Positions 41,705-50,811 of a DNA stretch of 64,000 nucleotides are shown one piece after another. The number at the start of each line of letters is the position of its first letter. The first letter of the stretch is position 1. Source of the stretch: Cytobacillus sp. NJ13 (GTDB lineage: Bacteria > Bacillota > Bacilli > Bacillales > Cytobacillaceae); the NCBI GenBank assembly GCA_030348385.1, contig JAUCFP010000006.1, positions 2,910,501 through 2,974,500 of the forward strand, in the 5' to 3' direction. The translations under genes were made by a program, and so were the position numbers. The notes beneath the pieces are model-generated. The model did no database searches. It was not told where the DNA came from and saw only the letters and a program-made list of their open reading frames with translations.

Positions 41705-41866
41705 CTATAACCCTCCACAATTGGGCGGTTTATCCTTTTCCCCCTCAGCGAAATCACAGCCTTCTGCAACTGATTCAAGTCCGTAGTCTGTATTGCTTAT
41801 CTCATATAAATCCCGAGCATTTTTTTGGATATCCTCGAGCGGCGGCTTTTCTTTCTTTTCTCTCAT
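41705..41866 (-). CDS. small hypothetical protein (53 aa)
   Basis: ATG 41866 is preceded by TTGGAGGAAAG at 4-9 nt, an excellent ribosome site, and opens a frame MREKKEKPPLEDIQ...CDFAEGEKDKPPNCGGL ending at TAG 41705. The product is charged and soluble, with two cysteines in the second half. I recognise no family. A terminator lies 130 nt downstream, which supports a real transcript. Confidence 0.6.
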   Translation of the reverse strand: MREKKEKPPLEDIQKNARDLYEISNTDYGLESVAEGCDFAEGEKDKPPNCGGL

Positions 41867-42032
41867 GTCTTTCCTCCAATGTTTTTATTTAAAAGTTTTA
41901 TCTTAGATGAGAAATATTATTCGTGTTGAGGAGATTCATGAGAGCAGTATCTTCTATTGAGCAATAGCGCCAAATTCTTGCAAAAAGCCACTGTACTGTA
42001 AGAAGTAACGAAAGCTTTAAATGAATGAAAAA

Positions 42033-42611
42033 TCACAGAAAAATAGTAACCGCCGAATAAACCAGCAGCAAACACATCACCAGCCGAAATAACTTGTCAT
42101 AATGAGTGAAAACTTTTTTGAAAACCGAGCCAAACCCTGACCACAGAAGCAATGCTAACCACCCTAGAATAATGGCTGCCGTTAAATAAAAAACAATGGA
42201 CTGGAATGAATGATAGAAAGGAAGTATAAAAGCACTCATGACAGTTAAAAAGAACAAAATGCTTTTTACATTTATAATTTGAAAGATAAAACCTGATAAA
42301 AAGGAAGACTTCATGTCACTTGCTTTCTCCCCGGATCGTTCGGGCAGACCTGCCTGCCAGGCTAAGTAGAGCAGATATATAGCACCAGCCATTTTTAAAT
42401 AGGGCTCTAATACTGGAATTAGAGTATATAGACCCGCTGTGAATACACCGCTCAAGATCCCAAGTACAGCAAACCCTGCCAGGATACCCGCCGTGAACCT
42501 CCACGACCCTGCAAAGCCAAATCTCCTCGCTTCATTCATGATTAAGATATTGCTTGGACCAGGCGTAATGGATGTAATGATTACATACGATAGAAACGCC
42601 AGTATACTCAT
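42033..42611 (-). CDS. LysE/RhtB family amino acid exporter
   Basis: This is a 192-aa protein with about six hydrophobic helices. The N-terminal SITPGPSNILIMNEARRFG is the family signature (consensus PGPN/S...). It exports amino acids or related metabolites from the cytoplasm. GAAGGTGAG lies 4-6 nt before the ATG. A LysR-type regulator is divergent from it, the usual arrangement for exporter plus activator. Confidence 0.87.
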   Translation of the reverse strand: MSILAFLSYVIITSITPGPSNILIMNEARRFGFAGSWRFTAGILAGFAVLGILSGVFTAGLYTLIPVLEPYLKMAGAIYLLYLAWQAGLPERSGEKASDMKSSFLSGFIFQIINVKSILFFLTVMSAFILPFYHSFQSIVFYLTAAIILGWLALLLWSGFGSVFKKVFTHYDKLFRLVMCLLLVYSAVTIFL

Positions 42612-42732
42612 AAACTCACCTTCTTTTACTCATTTACGAATTACAGCTATTATTGTATGATGACTTTATCTATAAATAAAATTGAAATTCAAAAATCCAT
42701 TATCATTTTTTTCGATACAAGGGAGAGACGGA

Positions 42733-43665
42733 ATGGAAATCAGACATCTAATAACGTTTCAGTCCATTGCAGAAATAGGCAGTTATACAGGCGCTGCTGC
42801 GAAGCTGGGGTATACCCAATCGACCCTAACCGCCCACATACAGGCACTTGAACAGGAGATTGGCGGGGAGATTTTTACTTATATCAATAGAAAACTGCAG
42901 CTTACTCCTTTAGGCAGGGATTTAATTCCTTTAGCGGAGGATCTTCTTTCTGCTCATGAACAGATTAAAACAATGCGAAGCAGCCGTGAAGTGAGCGGAG
43001 TATTAAAAGTGGCTGCACCAGAGTCTTTAACCATCACCAGGCTAGGACCCATCATAAGGGAGTTCTCATTAAAATATCCTCATGTCAAATTGGTCTTAAT
43101 CAATGGTACATGCGGACAAAACCAAAGTGATTTAATGAGCGGACGGGTAGATGCAGCATTCATGGTTTATCCAGAAATAAAACCTGAAAAATGCATTCAC
43201 TATCCCTTATTCCAAGAGGAAATTGTCCTTGTGAGCGGGAATGATGGACCTGACAATTTTGATGAATATAAAAACAGTCAGGCCAGCCCCTTTTATATCA
43301 CAAATGAAGAAGGCTGCAGCTACCGGTCAATGTTTGAAAGATATCTTTTAAAGCATGGCATCCAGCACTTTCAGACAATGGAACTATGGAGCATAGAAGC
43401 AATCAAGAAGATGGTTATGAGCGGACTTGGTTTTTGCGCTTTGCCTTATATCACTGTTAAAGAAGATGTAGAGAACGGAAAGTTAAAACTATTAACACAT
43501 TCGGAGGAGTTCGAACCCATTTATTCTCATATGCTGATCAAAAAGAAAAAGTGGCTATCTCCAGCTGTAGAGGCTTTTACAGAGCTTGTTTTAAAATCGG
43601 CAGATGGACTGGACAAAGAAATATTTGAACAAAAACAAAAAATAGAGTCAGCTTCCTTACACTGA
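42733..43665 (+). CDS. LysR family transcriptional regulator
   Basis: This is a 310-aa protein. The winged helix is MEIRHLITFQSIAEIGSYTGAA-like at the N-terminus (key part IGSYTGAAAKLGYTQSTLTAH, quoted as a signature only in part), followed by LEQEIGGEIFTY. The effector domain of about 215 residues begins at GVLKVAAPESL. ATG 42733 has GGGAGAG 6 nt upstream. It probably controls the divergent LysE-type exporter in response to an amino acid. Confidence 0.88.
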   Translation: MEIRHLITFQSIAEIGSYTGAAAKLGYTQSTLTAHIQALEQEIGGEIFTYINRKLQLTPLGRDLIPLAEDLLSAHEQIKTMRSSREVSGVLKVAAPESLTITRLGPIIREFSLKYPHVKLVLINGTCGQNQSDLMSGRVDAAFMVYPEIKPEKCIHYPLFQEEIVLVSGNDGPDNFDEYKNSQASPFYITNEEGCSYRSMFERYLLKHGIQHFQTMELWSIEAIKKMVMSGLGFCALPYITVKEDVENGKLKLLTHSEEFEPIYSHMLIKKKKWLSPAVEAFTELVLKSADGLDKEIFEQKQKIESASLH

Positions 43666-43670
43666 AACAT

Positions 43671-43708
43671 AAAAAAAGCCAAATCCCCAAAGGGAAATGG
43701 CTTTTTTT
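43671..43708. terminator. bidirectional intrinsic terminator
   Basis: AAAAAAAGCCA and TGGCTTTTTTT form a stem around a short inner CCC/GGG pairing. It ends the LysR gene and the convergent acetyltransferase gene. Confidence 0.88.
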
Positions 43709-43726
43709 ATGGGTGCTGAGGAGAAT

Positions 43727-44287
43727 TTAAAGCTCAATTTGTTTAATTACTTTCGCTGGATTTCCGCCAACTACTGCATTATCCGGCACATCTTTGGTAA
43801 CGACTGCACCTGATGCGATCACAACATTGTCCCCAATTGTTACACCTGGATTGATTACGGCACTTCCGCCAATCCATACATTGTTTCCAAACATGATCGG
43901 CTTTGCGTATTCTCTGCCTGAATTACGTTCAGCAGGATGAAGCGGGTGTGTTGCCGTATAAATTTGTACTCCGGGTGCAAGCATGCAATTATCTCCAAAA
44001 CGAACTTCACAGACATCTAAGATCGTGCAGTCGAAGTTCGCAAAAAAGTTTTCACCTACATGCGTATTATAGCCATAATCAAATCTGATATTTGGCTCCA
44101 TATATACGTTTTTTCCAGTTGAACCGAGCAGTTCCTTTAGTAATCTTGTCCTTTTTTCTCCTTCAGTCTCCAGAGTTTGATTATAAATTCTGACCTTTCG
44201 CCTTGCTTCTTCGCGTTCCTTTAATAATACCGGATCGGCAGGATCATACATTTCTCCAGCCAGCATTTTTTCTTTTTCTGTTTTCAT
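43727..44287 (-). CDS. maltose O-acetyltransferase family protein (sugar O-acetyltransferase)
   Basis: This is a 186-aa left-handed beta-helix enzyme. The N-terminal Mac domain is [14 protein letters not shown], and the hexapeptide repeats run through [29 protein letters not shown] (catalytic His) and [23 protein letters not shown]. It acetylates maltose-like sugars with acetyl-CoA. ATG 44287 has AGAGGTC 7 nt upstream. It follows an MFS gene by about 20 nt and is probably in its operon. Confidence 0.92.
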   Translation of the reverse strand: MKTEKEKMLAGEMYDPADPVLLKEREEARRKVRIYNQTLETEGEKRTRLLKELLGSTGKNVYMEPNIRFDYGYNTHVGENFFANFDCTILDVCEVRFGDNCMLAPGVQIYTATHPLHPAERNSGREYAKPIMFGNNVWIGGSAVINPGVTIGDNVVIASGAVVTKDVPDNAVVGGNPAKVIKQIEL

Positions 44288-44307
44288 TCTAATGACCTCT
44301 TTCAAAT

Positions 44308-45534
44308 TCATTTAGGTGTGTTATAGGTAACATCTGTTGAACTTTTAATCTCTTTCATATTCAGCAAGCGGTTCAGTTTTTCAGAACTTAAGAACAATGC
44401 TGCAGCAAGAAGAACAATACAAAACGGGAAGATTCCAATTGTTGAGTGTGAGGCAATGAAGCCTAAAACTGGCGGCATAAAGGTACTGCCTGTATATGCA
44501 ACAGCCATTTGATAGCCCATGATGGTCTGGGAATGCTCCTTCCCAAAACGCGCTGGCGTTTCGTGCAGCATACACGGAAAGATTGGTGCCAATCCTAACC
44601 CAACCAAAATAAAGCCTGCAAGCGCGAAAGCGGATGAAAATGGCAGGAAAAGAAGGATGGCACCAGTAAGTGCAATGATTTGTCCCATCCGAATGAGAGT
44701 ACGATTATTCACTTTAAACGTAATGAAGCCAGTAATAAATCTGCCAATTGTAATGCCTGCGAAATAAAAGGAAACCCATTGGGCAGCGGCCGCTGCCGGC
44801 ATATCCTTCACACTTACCAGAAAACTGCTTCCCCAAAGTCCCATAGTGGCTTCAGCACTGCAATAAAACAAGAAGGAAATTAAAGCTAATTTAACTCCTT
44901 TGATTTGGAGCGGTTTTACATTTTCAGCATGATCTGATCTTTCTTCTGATTTTTCCGCCTCTTCACTTAGAGCTTTATTATTATTCTTTCCTTTATTCCA
45001 TAAAGGCAGAGTCAGCAAAAGGATAATTGCCAGGACAAATTGTATTCCTGCAATGGCAAAATACCCATTGCTCCAGTAGTTTCCCCCTGCAATATACTGG
45101 GCCATGATAATAGGGCCAAGAGTGGCTCCGACTCCCCAGAAACTGTGCAGCCAGCTCATATGATGTGCTTTGTAATGTGCAGCAACATAATCGTTTAATC
45201 CCGCATCAATGGCACCCGCCCCCAATCCGAGCGGTATGGCACATAGAAATAGCCAAATAACAGACGGAGCAAAATAAAAGCCAAGTAACGCGGCAGCAGT
45301 CATTAACGTACTGAAGAAAGATACCTTCCCAGTTCCAAATCGTTTGAGGATTCTTCCGCTAACTAAGCTCGAGATGATTGTACCGCCAGCTATTGTCATA
45401 AAGAGCAACCCGGCAGTCTCAAGCGGGGCGCTTAAGTCAGCCTGCATGACAGGCCAGGCCGCCCCTAACAATGAATCCGGCAGACCCAGGCTAATAAAAG
45501 CCAAATATATGATCACCAAAAGGATTGTTGCCAT
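44308..45534 (-). CDS. MFS transporter, probable sugar permease
   Basis: This is a 408-aa protein with about 12 hydrophobic helices and a charged central loop (about 185-210). [20 protein letters not shown] at the N-terminus and [20 protein letters not shown] resemble the FucP-like group of MFS permeases. It lies between a ROK-type regulator and a sugar acetyltransferase, so its substrate is probably a sugar. AGGTGAGG precedes the ATG. Confidence 0.82.
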   Translation of the reverse strand: MATILLVIIYLAFISLGLPDSLLGAAWPVMQADLSAPLETAGLLFMTIAGGTIISSLVSGRILKRFGTGKVSFFSTLMTAAALLGFYFAPSVIWLFLCAIPLGLGAGAIDAGLNDYVAAHYKAHHMSWLHSFWGVGATLGPIIMAQYIAGGNYWSNGYFAIAGIQFVLAIILLLTLPLWNKGKNNNKALSEEAEKSEERSDHAENVKPLQIKGVKLALISFLFYCSAEATMGLWGSSFLVSVKDMPAAAAAQWVSFYFAGITIGRFITGFITFKVNNRTLIRMGQIIALTGAILLFLPFSSAFALAGFILVGLGLAPIFPCMLHETPARFGKEHSQTIMGYQMAVAYTGSTFMPPVLGFIASHSTIGIFPFCIVLLAAALFLSSEKLNRLLNMKEIKSSTDVTYNTPK

Positions 45535-45547
45535 GCTTCAGCCTCAC

Positions 45548-46585
45548 CTATTTTCTAATATATTTTTCGGGCGAATCAAGCATAAGCGCCAGCCCCAGAC
45601 TCTGCAATCCGTATAAATAGTCTTGTTTCCAATCACTTATTTCAAGAATGGGGAGGTGTTCTGGCGGGATATATTTTGAGCTTGCTGCTGCAATTTTTTC
45701 TAATAGGGTCTCTTCCACTTCATCTTTGCAGAAAATGAATGTATGAGGATTAATGATAGCCGTTATCGAGGCTACTAATCTGCTGATAGCATCGACCTGA
45801 TTTTCTCTGGATATCAGTACCTCTTTAGGACTGGTTCCATTTCCCAAGGCTTCACGGAAGTTTCGGTCATCATATTGGGGAACGAATGAGACTTCCCCGG
45901 CAAAAAATGTGTTTCCCCGCACAACATCCCCGTTGATCATAAATCCTGCACCAGGACCATTTTGACCGGAATATAAATACACAAGGGATTGATGATCTTT
46001 TATCCCCTTATAATGGTGATATCCAAGAACAGCAGCATTCATGTCGTTCTCTACAACAACTGGGATTGAAAAGAGATTCTCATAATATCCTTTTATATCG
46101 AAATCTTGAAAATGTTCATAGCCGGGGATATAAAAAATCCGCCCATTCTTAACCGAACCAGGCACCCCAATGGCAAGCGAACGGATTGCTTGATTGGCCA
46201 TCAATAAGGCTTCAATCGAACTCGTTAATAAATGCAGCCCGCCGTCAGTCAATACACTTTGAACGGTTCCTTGTTCCTTCACTTCTCCTGCACAATTAAA
46301 AATGGCATAATTCGTCTCTGTCTTCTCTAAGAAAATTGCCAGGCCCAGCATATAGTCAGAATTGTATGTATATCTCTTCGCTCTTCTCCCGCCGCTAGAT
46401 TCATCCAATCCTGCCGACAAAATTTCCCCATCCTTCTCCATCTGTGACAGGAACTTGCTTATCGTCGGAAAACTGATTCCCAATTTATCACTTAGTTCAA
46501 CTTTGGTTGCACTTCCCAGGTCTAACAGCGATCTGCGAACACCAGAAAGGATGCCCAGGCTTAAAGATTTTGGAGCAGTCTTCAT
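45548..46585 (-). CDS. ROK family transcriptional regulator
   Basis: This is a 345-aa protein. An N-terminal winged helix (KVELSDKLGISFPTISKFLSQME) is joined to a ROK sugar-kinase-like domain with an ATP-loop-like region near YMLGLAIFLEKTET and VENDMNAAVLGYHHY. It is a probable sugar-responsive repressor like XylR or NagC. The zinc motif of true ROK kinases is not evident. ATG 46585 has GGTGGTGAG 5 nt upstream. A 44-bp perfect palindrome lies 50-93 bp upstream, the likely operator. Confidence 0.85.
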   Translation of the reverse strand: MKTAPKSLSLGILSGVRRSLLDLGSATKVELSDKLGISFPTISKFLSQMEKDGEILSAGLDESSGGRRAKRYTYNSDYMLGLAIFLEKTETNYAIFNCAGEVKEQGTVQSVLTDGGLHLLTSSIEALLMANQAIRSLAIGVPGSVKNGRIFYIPGYEHFQDFDIKGYYENLFSIPVVVENDMNAAVLGYHHYKGIKDHQSLVYLYSGQNGPGAGFMINGDVVRGNTFFAGEVSFVPQYDDRNFREALGNGTSPKEVLISRENQVDAISRLVASITAIINPHTFIFCKDEVEETLLEKIAAASSKYIPPEHLPILEISDWKQDYLYGLQSLGLALMLDSPEKYIRK

Positions 46586-46634
46586 TATTCTCACCACCTG
46601 CAAATCATACTTATTAAACAAATTTAAAAAGTAT

Positions 46635-46678
46635 CCATTAATAAACTTATTAAAGATCTTTAATAAGTTTATTAATGG
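46635..46678. promoter_or_regulatory. 44-bp perfect palindrome upstream of the ROK regulator
   Basis: Bases 46635-46656 are the exact reverse complement of 46657-46678. Each arm contains TTAATAAACTTATTAA (46638-46653) or its complement (46660-46675), itself a near-palindrome apart from the two central bases, so the site holds two dyads with centres 22 bp apart, two helical turns. This suits two regulator dimers on one face of the DNA. Confidence 0.75.
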
Positions 46679-46900
46679 TAATATATCATTTAAATTAATC
46701 GAAAACAACCTTCCCTTAATAAGGATGTATTATTTCAGCAGGCTGTCTTTACAAGGTTCCTCATGGAGCTTGAATGCTAATTTTATTAAACGTTTCCAGG
46801 ATCCCCTGAGAATTAAGGAGCTCAGCTATCCCTTCCAATATATGACTCCCGACTATATAATAATACTAAGAACGAATCTATTAAAGGAGCAGATTCAGGC

Positions 46901-47416
46901 ATGCAAAAACTCACCCTGGCTGAAGCAGTAAAGTTAAAAAGTGTACTGGCCAAACGAATTCACGAGTTAGAAGAAGAAATGGACCGTGTAGCATTTGCTG
47001 ATCTTGAAAAAGGCAGCAAGCTTCCTGAAATGCCAAGATCGCTTGGTATGGTGGAAAAAGAGATGGATGAAGTCCGTAAAGACATGAGACTGCTGGATAA
47101 ACTTGTATATAAAGCCAATATTGAAAATGACATCACCTTTAACAATGAATCATTGCCAATCGTAGAAGCAATTGAGCTTGCCACCCAATATCGGGCAAAG
47201 GCCCGCAAATTCAAGGAATATGGCACAGCAGCAAAAGAGGAATTCCTCTATACAGTGTCGGAAAACGTGTCGATGGTGAAAATGGCGCTATTTGATCCTG
47301 AGCAGTATCGATTAAAGGGCCTGGAAGCCGAACGCCAGGCGAATCGTCTGTCCAACTTAATCAATAACAAGAATTATTTGATAGAATTAGAGTTTGACAG
47401 CGAAAAGTATTTCTAG
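46901..47416 (+). CDS. DIP1984 (septicolysin-like) family protein
   Basis: This is a 171-aa, mostly helical soluble protein with an N-terminal LTLAEAVKLKSVLAKRIHELEEE-type coiled coil (key part: KRIHELEEEMDRVA). VEAIELATQYRAKARKFKEYGT and LYTVSENVSMVKMALFDPEQYR follow. I assign it to the DIP1984 family from this pattern; the function is unknown. AAAGGAG is 12 nt before the ATG, a rather long spacing. The untranslated sequence behind it is unusually rich in inverted repeats. Confidence 0.62.
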   Translation: MQKLTLAEAVKLKSVLAKRIHELEEEMDRVAFADLEKGSKLPEMPRSLGMVEKEMDEVRKDMRLLDKLVYKANIENDITFNNESLPIVEAIELATQYRAKARKFKEYGTAAKEEFLYTVSENVSMVKMALFDPEQYRLKGLEAERQANRLSNLINNKNYLIELEFDSEKYF

Positions 47417-47417
47417 A

Positions 47418-47603
47418 CCTTGAAGTGGTGAGACTCTGCTTCAAGGCATAGAAGGAACACCCTCCTATTGTGTACAAAGGTACCTTGTAATGGCAATGGC
47501 CAACCGATTATCCATGACCCATTACAACTTCATCCGTAACCAATAACCAACCATGGTACTGGAGGCCGACGGCCATTCATCCGTAATCCCGATTCCTTCT
47601 ATG
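47418..47603 (+). ncRNA. candidate structured RNA in the 3' untranslated region
   Basis: Starting 2 nt after the stop codon: CCTTGAAG (47418-47425) pairs with CTTCAAGG (47439-47446). CATAGAAGG (47447-47455) pairs with CCTTCTATG (47595-47603). Nested inside, TTGTAATGG (47485-47493) pairs with CCATTACAA (47519-47527). TTCATCCGTAA occurs twice (47529-47539 and 47576-47586). A strong terminator begins at the last base of the closing stem. No known class is recognised. It could be a 3'-end RNA or a separate small RNA. Confidence 0.4.
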
Positions 47604-47636
47604 AGCCTCCATTCAAATTGAATGGAGGCTTTTTAT
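47603..47636 (+). terminator. intrinsic terminator
   Basis: AGCCTCCATTC and GAATGGAGGCT form an 11-bp stem followed by TTTTTATT. Confidence 0.92.
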
Positions 47637-47712
47637 TAATCTAATGATCTAAGGAGGACACAATTTCTCTGAAAGAACAGCAAAAGGGACAGTGTACCTG
47701 TCCCCGTGTCAC

Positions 47713-48648
47713 TTAAAGCAGCAGTTCCCATGTTTCTCCAACTAAATCGTGCCCAAAGCTATGATGTTTTTCCTTCTTCACAAGCTGGAATCCCTTTTTC
47801 TGATAGATATGCCGCGCTTCTTCCAGAACACTGTTTGTCCATAGAACGAGTTTCTTATATCCTGCTTGTTTGGAAAAGTTTATGCACTCTTCAACCAATT
47901 GTGAACCAAGGCCCAATCCTCTCGCCTTTGGGTCTACTATTAATAGACGAAGTTTAGCCGTATCCTGACTTCCTTCGACAACAAAAATAGATCCCACTAT
48001 TTCTCCGTTCATTTCGGCAATCCAGCAGCGTTCCCGCTTAGGTTTATAGTTATTTATAAAATCTGCTGCAATTTGAGATACAAGAGCTTCAAAACTCTCA
48101 TCCCATCCATATTCCTGTGAATATAAGATGCCATGTTTGTGAACAACCCACCCCATATCACCAGGTTCATGCTGACGAAGAAAATATGGGCCCGAAAATT
48201 TTAGGCTGTCATTCTTGCTGATCAGTCCCTCAACGGTTTTCATGGCGTTAATTAATTGATGCTGTTCACTTTCTGACAATTTCCCAAGAAGATCCGCTAT
48301 TTCATTGTATGAACGATCATTTAGTTTAGAGAATGCTTTTTCTCCCTCTGGCGTAAGCCTTAAAATGCGCTGCCTGGCATCTTTAGCAGAACGTTCTTTC
48401 TTTATAAGGCCTATCTCTTCAAACCGGGTTAATATTCGACTTAAATAGCCTGCATCTAAACCCAGCTCTTGAGTTAAATTTGATGCTGCAGGGTCCTCTT
48501 TAGTGGCAATTTCAAACAGGATTCTTGATTCTGTCAGTGTATAAGGGCTATGTAGCAATCCCTCCCGCAAAGCTCCTATTTGCCTGGTCATAAAACGATT
48601 AAAATGGCGAACAGCACTGATTCTTTCTTCAAACGAGATCATTGACAA
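47713..48648 (-). CDS. MarR-type regulator fused to a GNAT acetyltransferase
   Basis: This is a protein of about 311 aa. The N-terminal ~145 residues are a MarR winged helix (LTESRILFEIATKED, ASNLTQELGLDAGYLSRILTRF, SAKDARQRILRLTPEG). The C-terminal ~155 residues are a GNAT domain with the acetyl-CoA loop LIVDPKARGLGLGSQLVEE and a typical end YQKKGFQLV. Such fusions are known in Bacillus; the acetylated target is unknown. I start it at TTG 48648, with GAGGGG 8 nt upstream; ATG 48642 is the alternative, with over-long spacing. Confidence 0.87.
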   Translation of the reverse strand: MSMISFEERISAVRHFNRFMTRQIGALREGLLHSPYTLTESRILFEIATKEDPAASNLTQELGLDAGYLSRILTRFEEIGLIKKERSAKDARQRILRLTPEGEKAFSKLNDRSYNEIADLLGKLSESEQHQLINAMKTVEGLISKNDSLKFSGPYFLRQHEPGDMGWVVHKHGILYSQEYGWDESFEALVSQIAADFINNYKPKRERCWIAEMNGEIVGSIFVVEGSQDTAKLRLLIVDPKARGLGLGSQLVEECINFSKQAGYKKLVLWTNSVLEEARHIYQKKGFQLVKKEKHHSFGHDLVGETWELLL

Positions 48649-48744
48649 AGAAATCACCCCTCGGAATATAGTTGCCTTTGTCAAATATAATAATTAATTT
48701 AATTGCTTAAGTCAACTTCTTTCCGGAACAATGAGGAAGCTTTT

Positions 48745-48790
48745 TAAAAGAAAAAGTGCCCATTTCTTTAAATTGAAATCGGCACTTCGT
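48745..48790 (-). terminator. intrinsic terminator of the zinc-ribbon gene
   Basis: AAGTGCC-ATTTC and GAAAT-GGCACTT pair on the minus strand and are followed by TTTTCTTTT, 19 nt after the stop of the small gene at 48809. Confidence 0.8.
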
Positions 48791-48808
48791 TTATTTCCTG
48801 ATATTTGT

Positions 48809-49018
48809 TTAGCGTGACGCTTTAGGCGGCTGACAAACGTCACATTTGCGCTGATGATTATTTTTAAATTTCGTAAACGTTTTTTCAAACTGGCTTCCGC
48901 ATGCACATTGAAAAAGCAGCTTTTGAGAAAAACCATGATATTCCGTCGTTAACAGCTTACTATCTGAATTTTTCTCAACAAATTCGTTAATTTTACTGAT
49001 GGTCCATCGTTTATTCAT
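48809..49018 (-). CDS. small zinc-ribbon protein of unknown function
   Basis: This is a 69-aa protein starting MNKRWTISKINEFVEKNSD with the metal ligands CACGSQF and CDVC in the second half, so one zinc site is likely. The pattern resembles the short zinc-binding module found in phage endonucleases and homing-type proteins, but here it stands alone with its own ribosome site (GGAGGTG 8 nt upstream) and terminator. The function is unknown; nucleic acid binding is a guess. Confidence 0.65.
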   Translation of the reverse strand: MNKRWTISKINEFVEKNSDSKLLTTEYHGFSQKLLFQCACGSQFEKTFTKFKNNHQRKCDVCQPPKASR

Positions 49019-49139
49019 TACTTTGCACCTCCATATTTAATTACTAGGCGGAGGCTTTTCTGGGCATCCGTTCCATTATAGATCATAATTCCTAAGTTCC
49101 TCATTATAACATGCGCTGCCACACAAAGAAACAGATGGT

Positions 49140-49919
49140 CTAAACATGAATATATCCTTCCAAATAAGCAACAGCCTCTCCAGATAGTTTCACCTTATCG
49201 CCTAAATCCTCACAATAAAGCTTCCCCCCCCTTTCTGATAATTGCAGTGCCGTAAATTCAGTCTTATTTAACACCTTTTTCCAGTATGGAACCAATGTGC
49301 AATGAGCTGATCCGGTAACAGGGTCTTCATCAACACCTGCCTTTGGAGCAAAAAATCTTGATGCGAAGTCAGATTCATTTCCTTTGGCAGTGGCGATAAC
49401 CCCGAAAGCATCCAGCTTTTTAAGTTCTTCCATATTTAATTGCAGGTCCAGTAAATCCTGCTCTGATTCATAGACGGCCAGATAGTCCCTTGCTAAATAA
49501 GTCTCTATTGGCTCCTTGCCCAGTCCTCTAATGAGTGCCTCCGGAGCTTCACATTTTTCCCCTTCCCTGGCAGGGAACGTCATGGTTAGTAGTTCACGGT
49601 CCTTCGATACTTCTAAAATTCCGCTTTTTGTATTGAATTTCACATTCATCTGGCTTTCATCGAGATAGGTAAAAATGACATAAGCAGCTGCCAATGTCGC
49701 GTGCCCGCATAAATCAATCTCTGCTTTTGGCGTGAACCATTTTAACTCATAATCCTTTCCCTTCTTCACAAAAAAGGCTGTTTCAGCCAGATTATTTTCG
49801 GCAGCAATGCTTTGCATCAGGTCATTATCAATCCATTTTTCCAATGGACATACCGCCGCTGGATTCCCTTTGAATTGCTCGTCTGTAAAAGCATCAATTT
49901 GATAGATAGGTATTCTCAT
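49140..49919 (-). CDS. PhzF family isomerase
   Basis: This is a 259-aa protein with the two-lobed diaminopimelate-epimerase-like fold of PhzF. IPIYQIDAFTDEQFKGNPAAV at the N-terminus, LAETAFF with the catalytic Glu, ELKWFTPKAEIDLCGHATLA and GVDEDPVTGSAHC are family hallmarks. PhzF itself isomerises a phenazine precursor, but no other phenazine gene is present, so its reaction is unknown. ATG 49919 has AAGGGGAG 9 nt upstream. Confidence 0.92.
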   Translation of the reverse strand: MRIPIYQIDAFTDEQFKGNPAAVCPLEKWIDNDLMQSIAAENNLAETAFFVKKGKDYELKWFTPKAEIDLCGHATLAAAYVIFTYLDESQMNVKFNTKSGILEVSKDRELLTMTFPAREGEKCEAPEALIRGLGKEPIETYLARDYLAVYESEQDLLDLQLNMEELKKLDAFGVIATAKGNESDFASRFFAPKAGVDEDPVTGSAHCTLVPYWKKVLNKTEFTALQLSERGGKLYCEDLGDKVKLSGEAVAYLEGYIHV

Positions 49920-50049
49920 GATTAGCAGCTCCCCTTTTAATTTCATCCAGTGCGCATCTCTAAGAATGGAGACAACGGGGCGTGGCAGGTCCCTGTCCCT
50001 CTCTTTAATCCTCCAACTCTGTATCAATGATCATACATCACGCGAGGTT

Positions 50050-50757
50050 TTAACATCTTACATATTTTCTTTTAAAACCCAGCTTCCCTCTATCTACTTC
50101 CTTTTGGATATTTTCTGAGGCGTGCAGGAAACTGCTTTTTTTCTTGTCCCGTTTCATTTCTACAGGCCCGATGGCTTTTGCGGTCTCAACTGCTTTTTCA
50201 TGGAGCGGCAAATAAGAAACCCCCACTGTGTAGACAAAATTATTCATGGCGGATTTCGTACGCTCCGGAGCATCGTGGATGGTGTCTTTCACTTTATCAA
50301 GCATTTTGGCCAGCTTCTCTTCTGAAAACTCAGCGTCCGGGCGATTCCCCAAAAGCCAGCAATAGCAGCTCCAGCCTCCTGACATCCTCAGCTCTTCCCC
50401 GCTTTCGATCCATTTGTCGGCAACTTCCTGTGCAATATCTGCTTCAGCTAATGTAACGGCCACCACATAATCGGACAGCATATAAAAATAAGCTGCATCC
50501 ATCCAGCGGTCAAAATCCTCTTCGGTCATGGCTTCTGGATCTGCGATGACGCCTGCAAAGTACATGGCATCATAGTTCCCTGTACCGTATAGTTCCTCTG
50601 CCAAAGGCTGATTTCTTTTGATTTTTTTAGCGATTGGCTTCATTGCGCCTGTTGCAGCGCCAAAAAGCGGCTCATGTGCGCCGTTTGATATGTACATTTT
50701 CTTGGTCCGTTCCTTGCCGAGAGCCTCGAGCTCCTGCATAACCGTCTGTAAATCCAT
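50050..50757 (-). CDS. AlkD-like DNA alkylation repair protein
   Basis: This is a 235-aa all-helical HEAT-like repeat protein. MKPIAKKIKRNQPLAEELY, DVVVAVTLAE-like YVVAVTLAEADIAQEVADKW and SGGWSCYCWLLGNRPD resemble the AlkD family of DNA glycosylases that remove N3- and N7-alkylated bases. The catalytic residues of AlkD cannot be confirmed by eye. The C-terminal basic stretch (MKRDKKKSSF, GFKRKYVRC) could bind DNA. GAAGGAAG precedes the ATG. Confidence 0.75.
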   Translation of the reverse strand: MDLQTVMQELEALGKERTKKMYISNGAHEPLFGAATGAMKPIAKKIKRNQPLAEELYGTGNYDAMYFAGVIADPEAMTEEDFDRWMDAAYFYMLSDYVVAVTLAEADIAQEVADKWIESGEELRMSGGWSCYCWLLGNRPDAEFSEEKLAKMLDKVKDTIHDAPERTKSAMNNFVYTVGVSYLPLHEKAVETAKAIGPVEMKRDKKKSSFLHASENIQKEVDRGKLGFKRKYVRC

Positions 50758-50811
50758 CTTTAAGCACTTCCTTCTATTTTAATAAAGTTAACAGCAAAAC
50801 ACTGATTCGCC

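Noticed and set aside
45548..46708. Longer version of the ROK regulator starting at 46708
   Set aside because: The extra 41 codons run through the 44-bp palindrome and have no ribosome site. ATG 46585 has a good one and gives the normal family start.
49140..49919. Phenazine biosynthesis cluster suggested by PhzF
   Set aside because: No other phz gene lies nearby, and single PhzF homologues are common in bacteria without phenazines.
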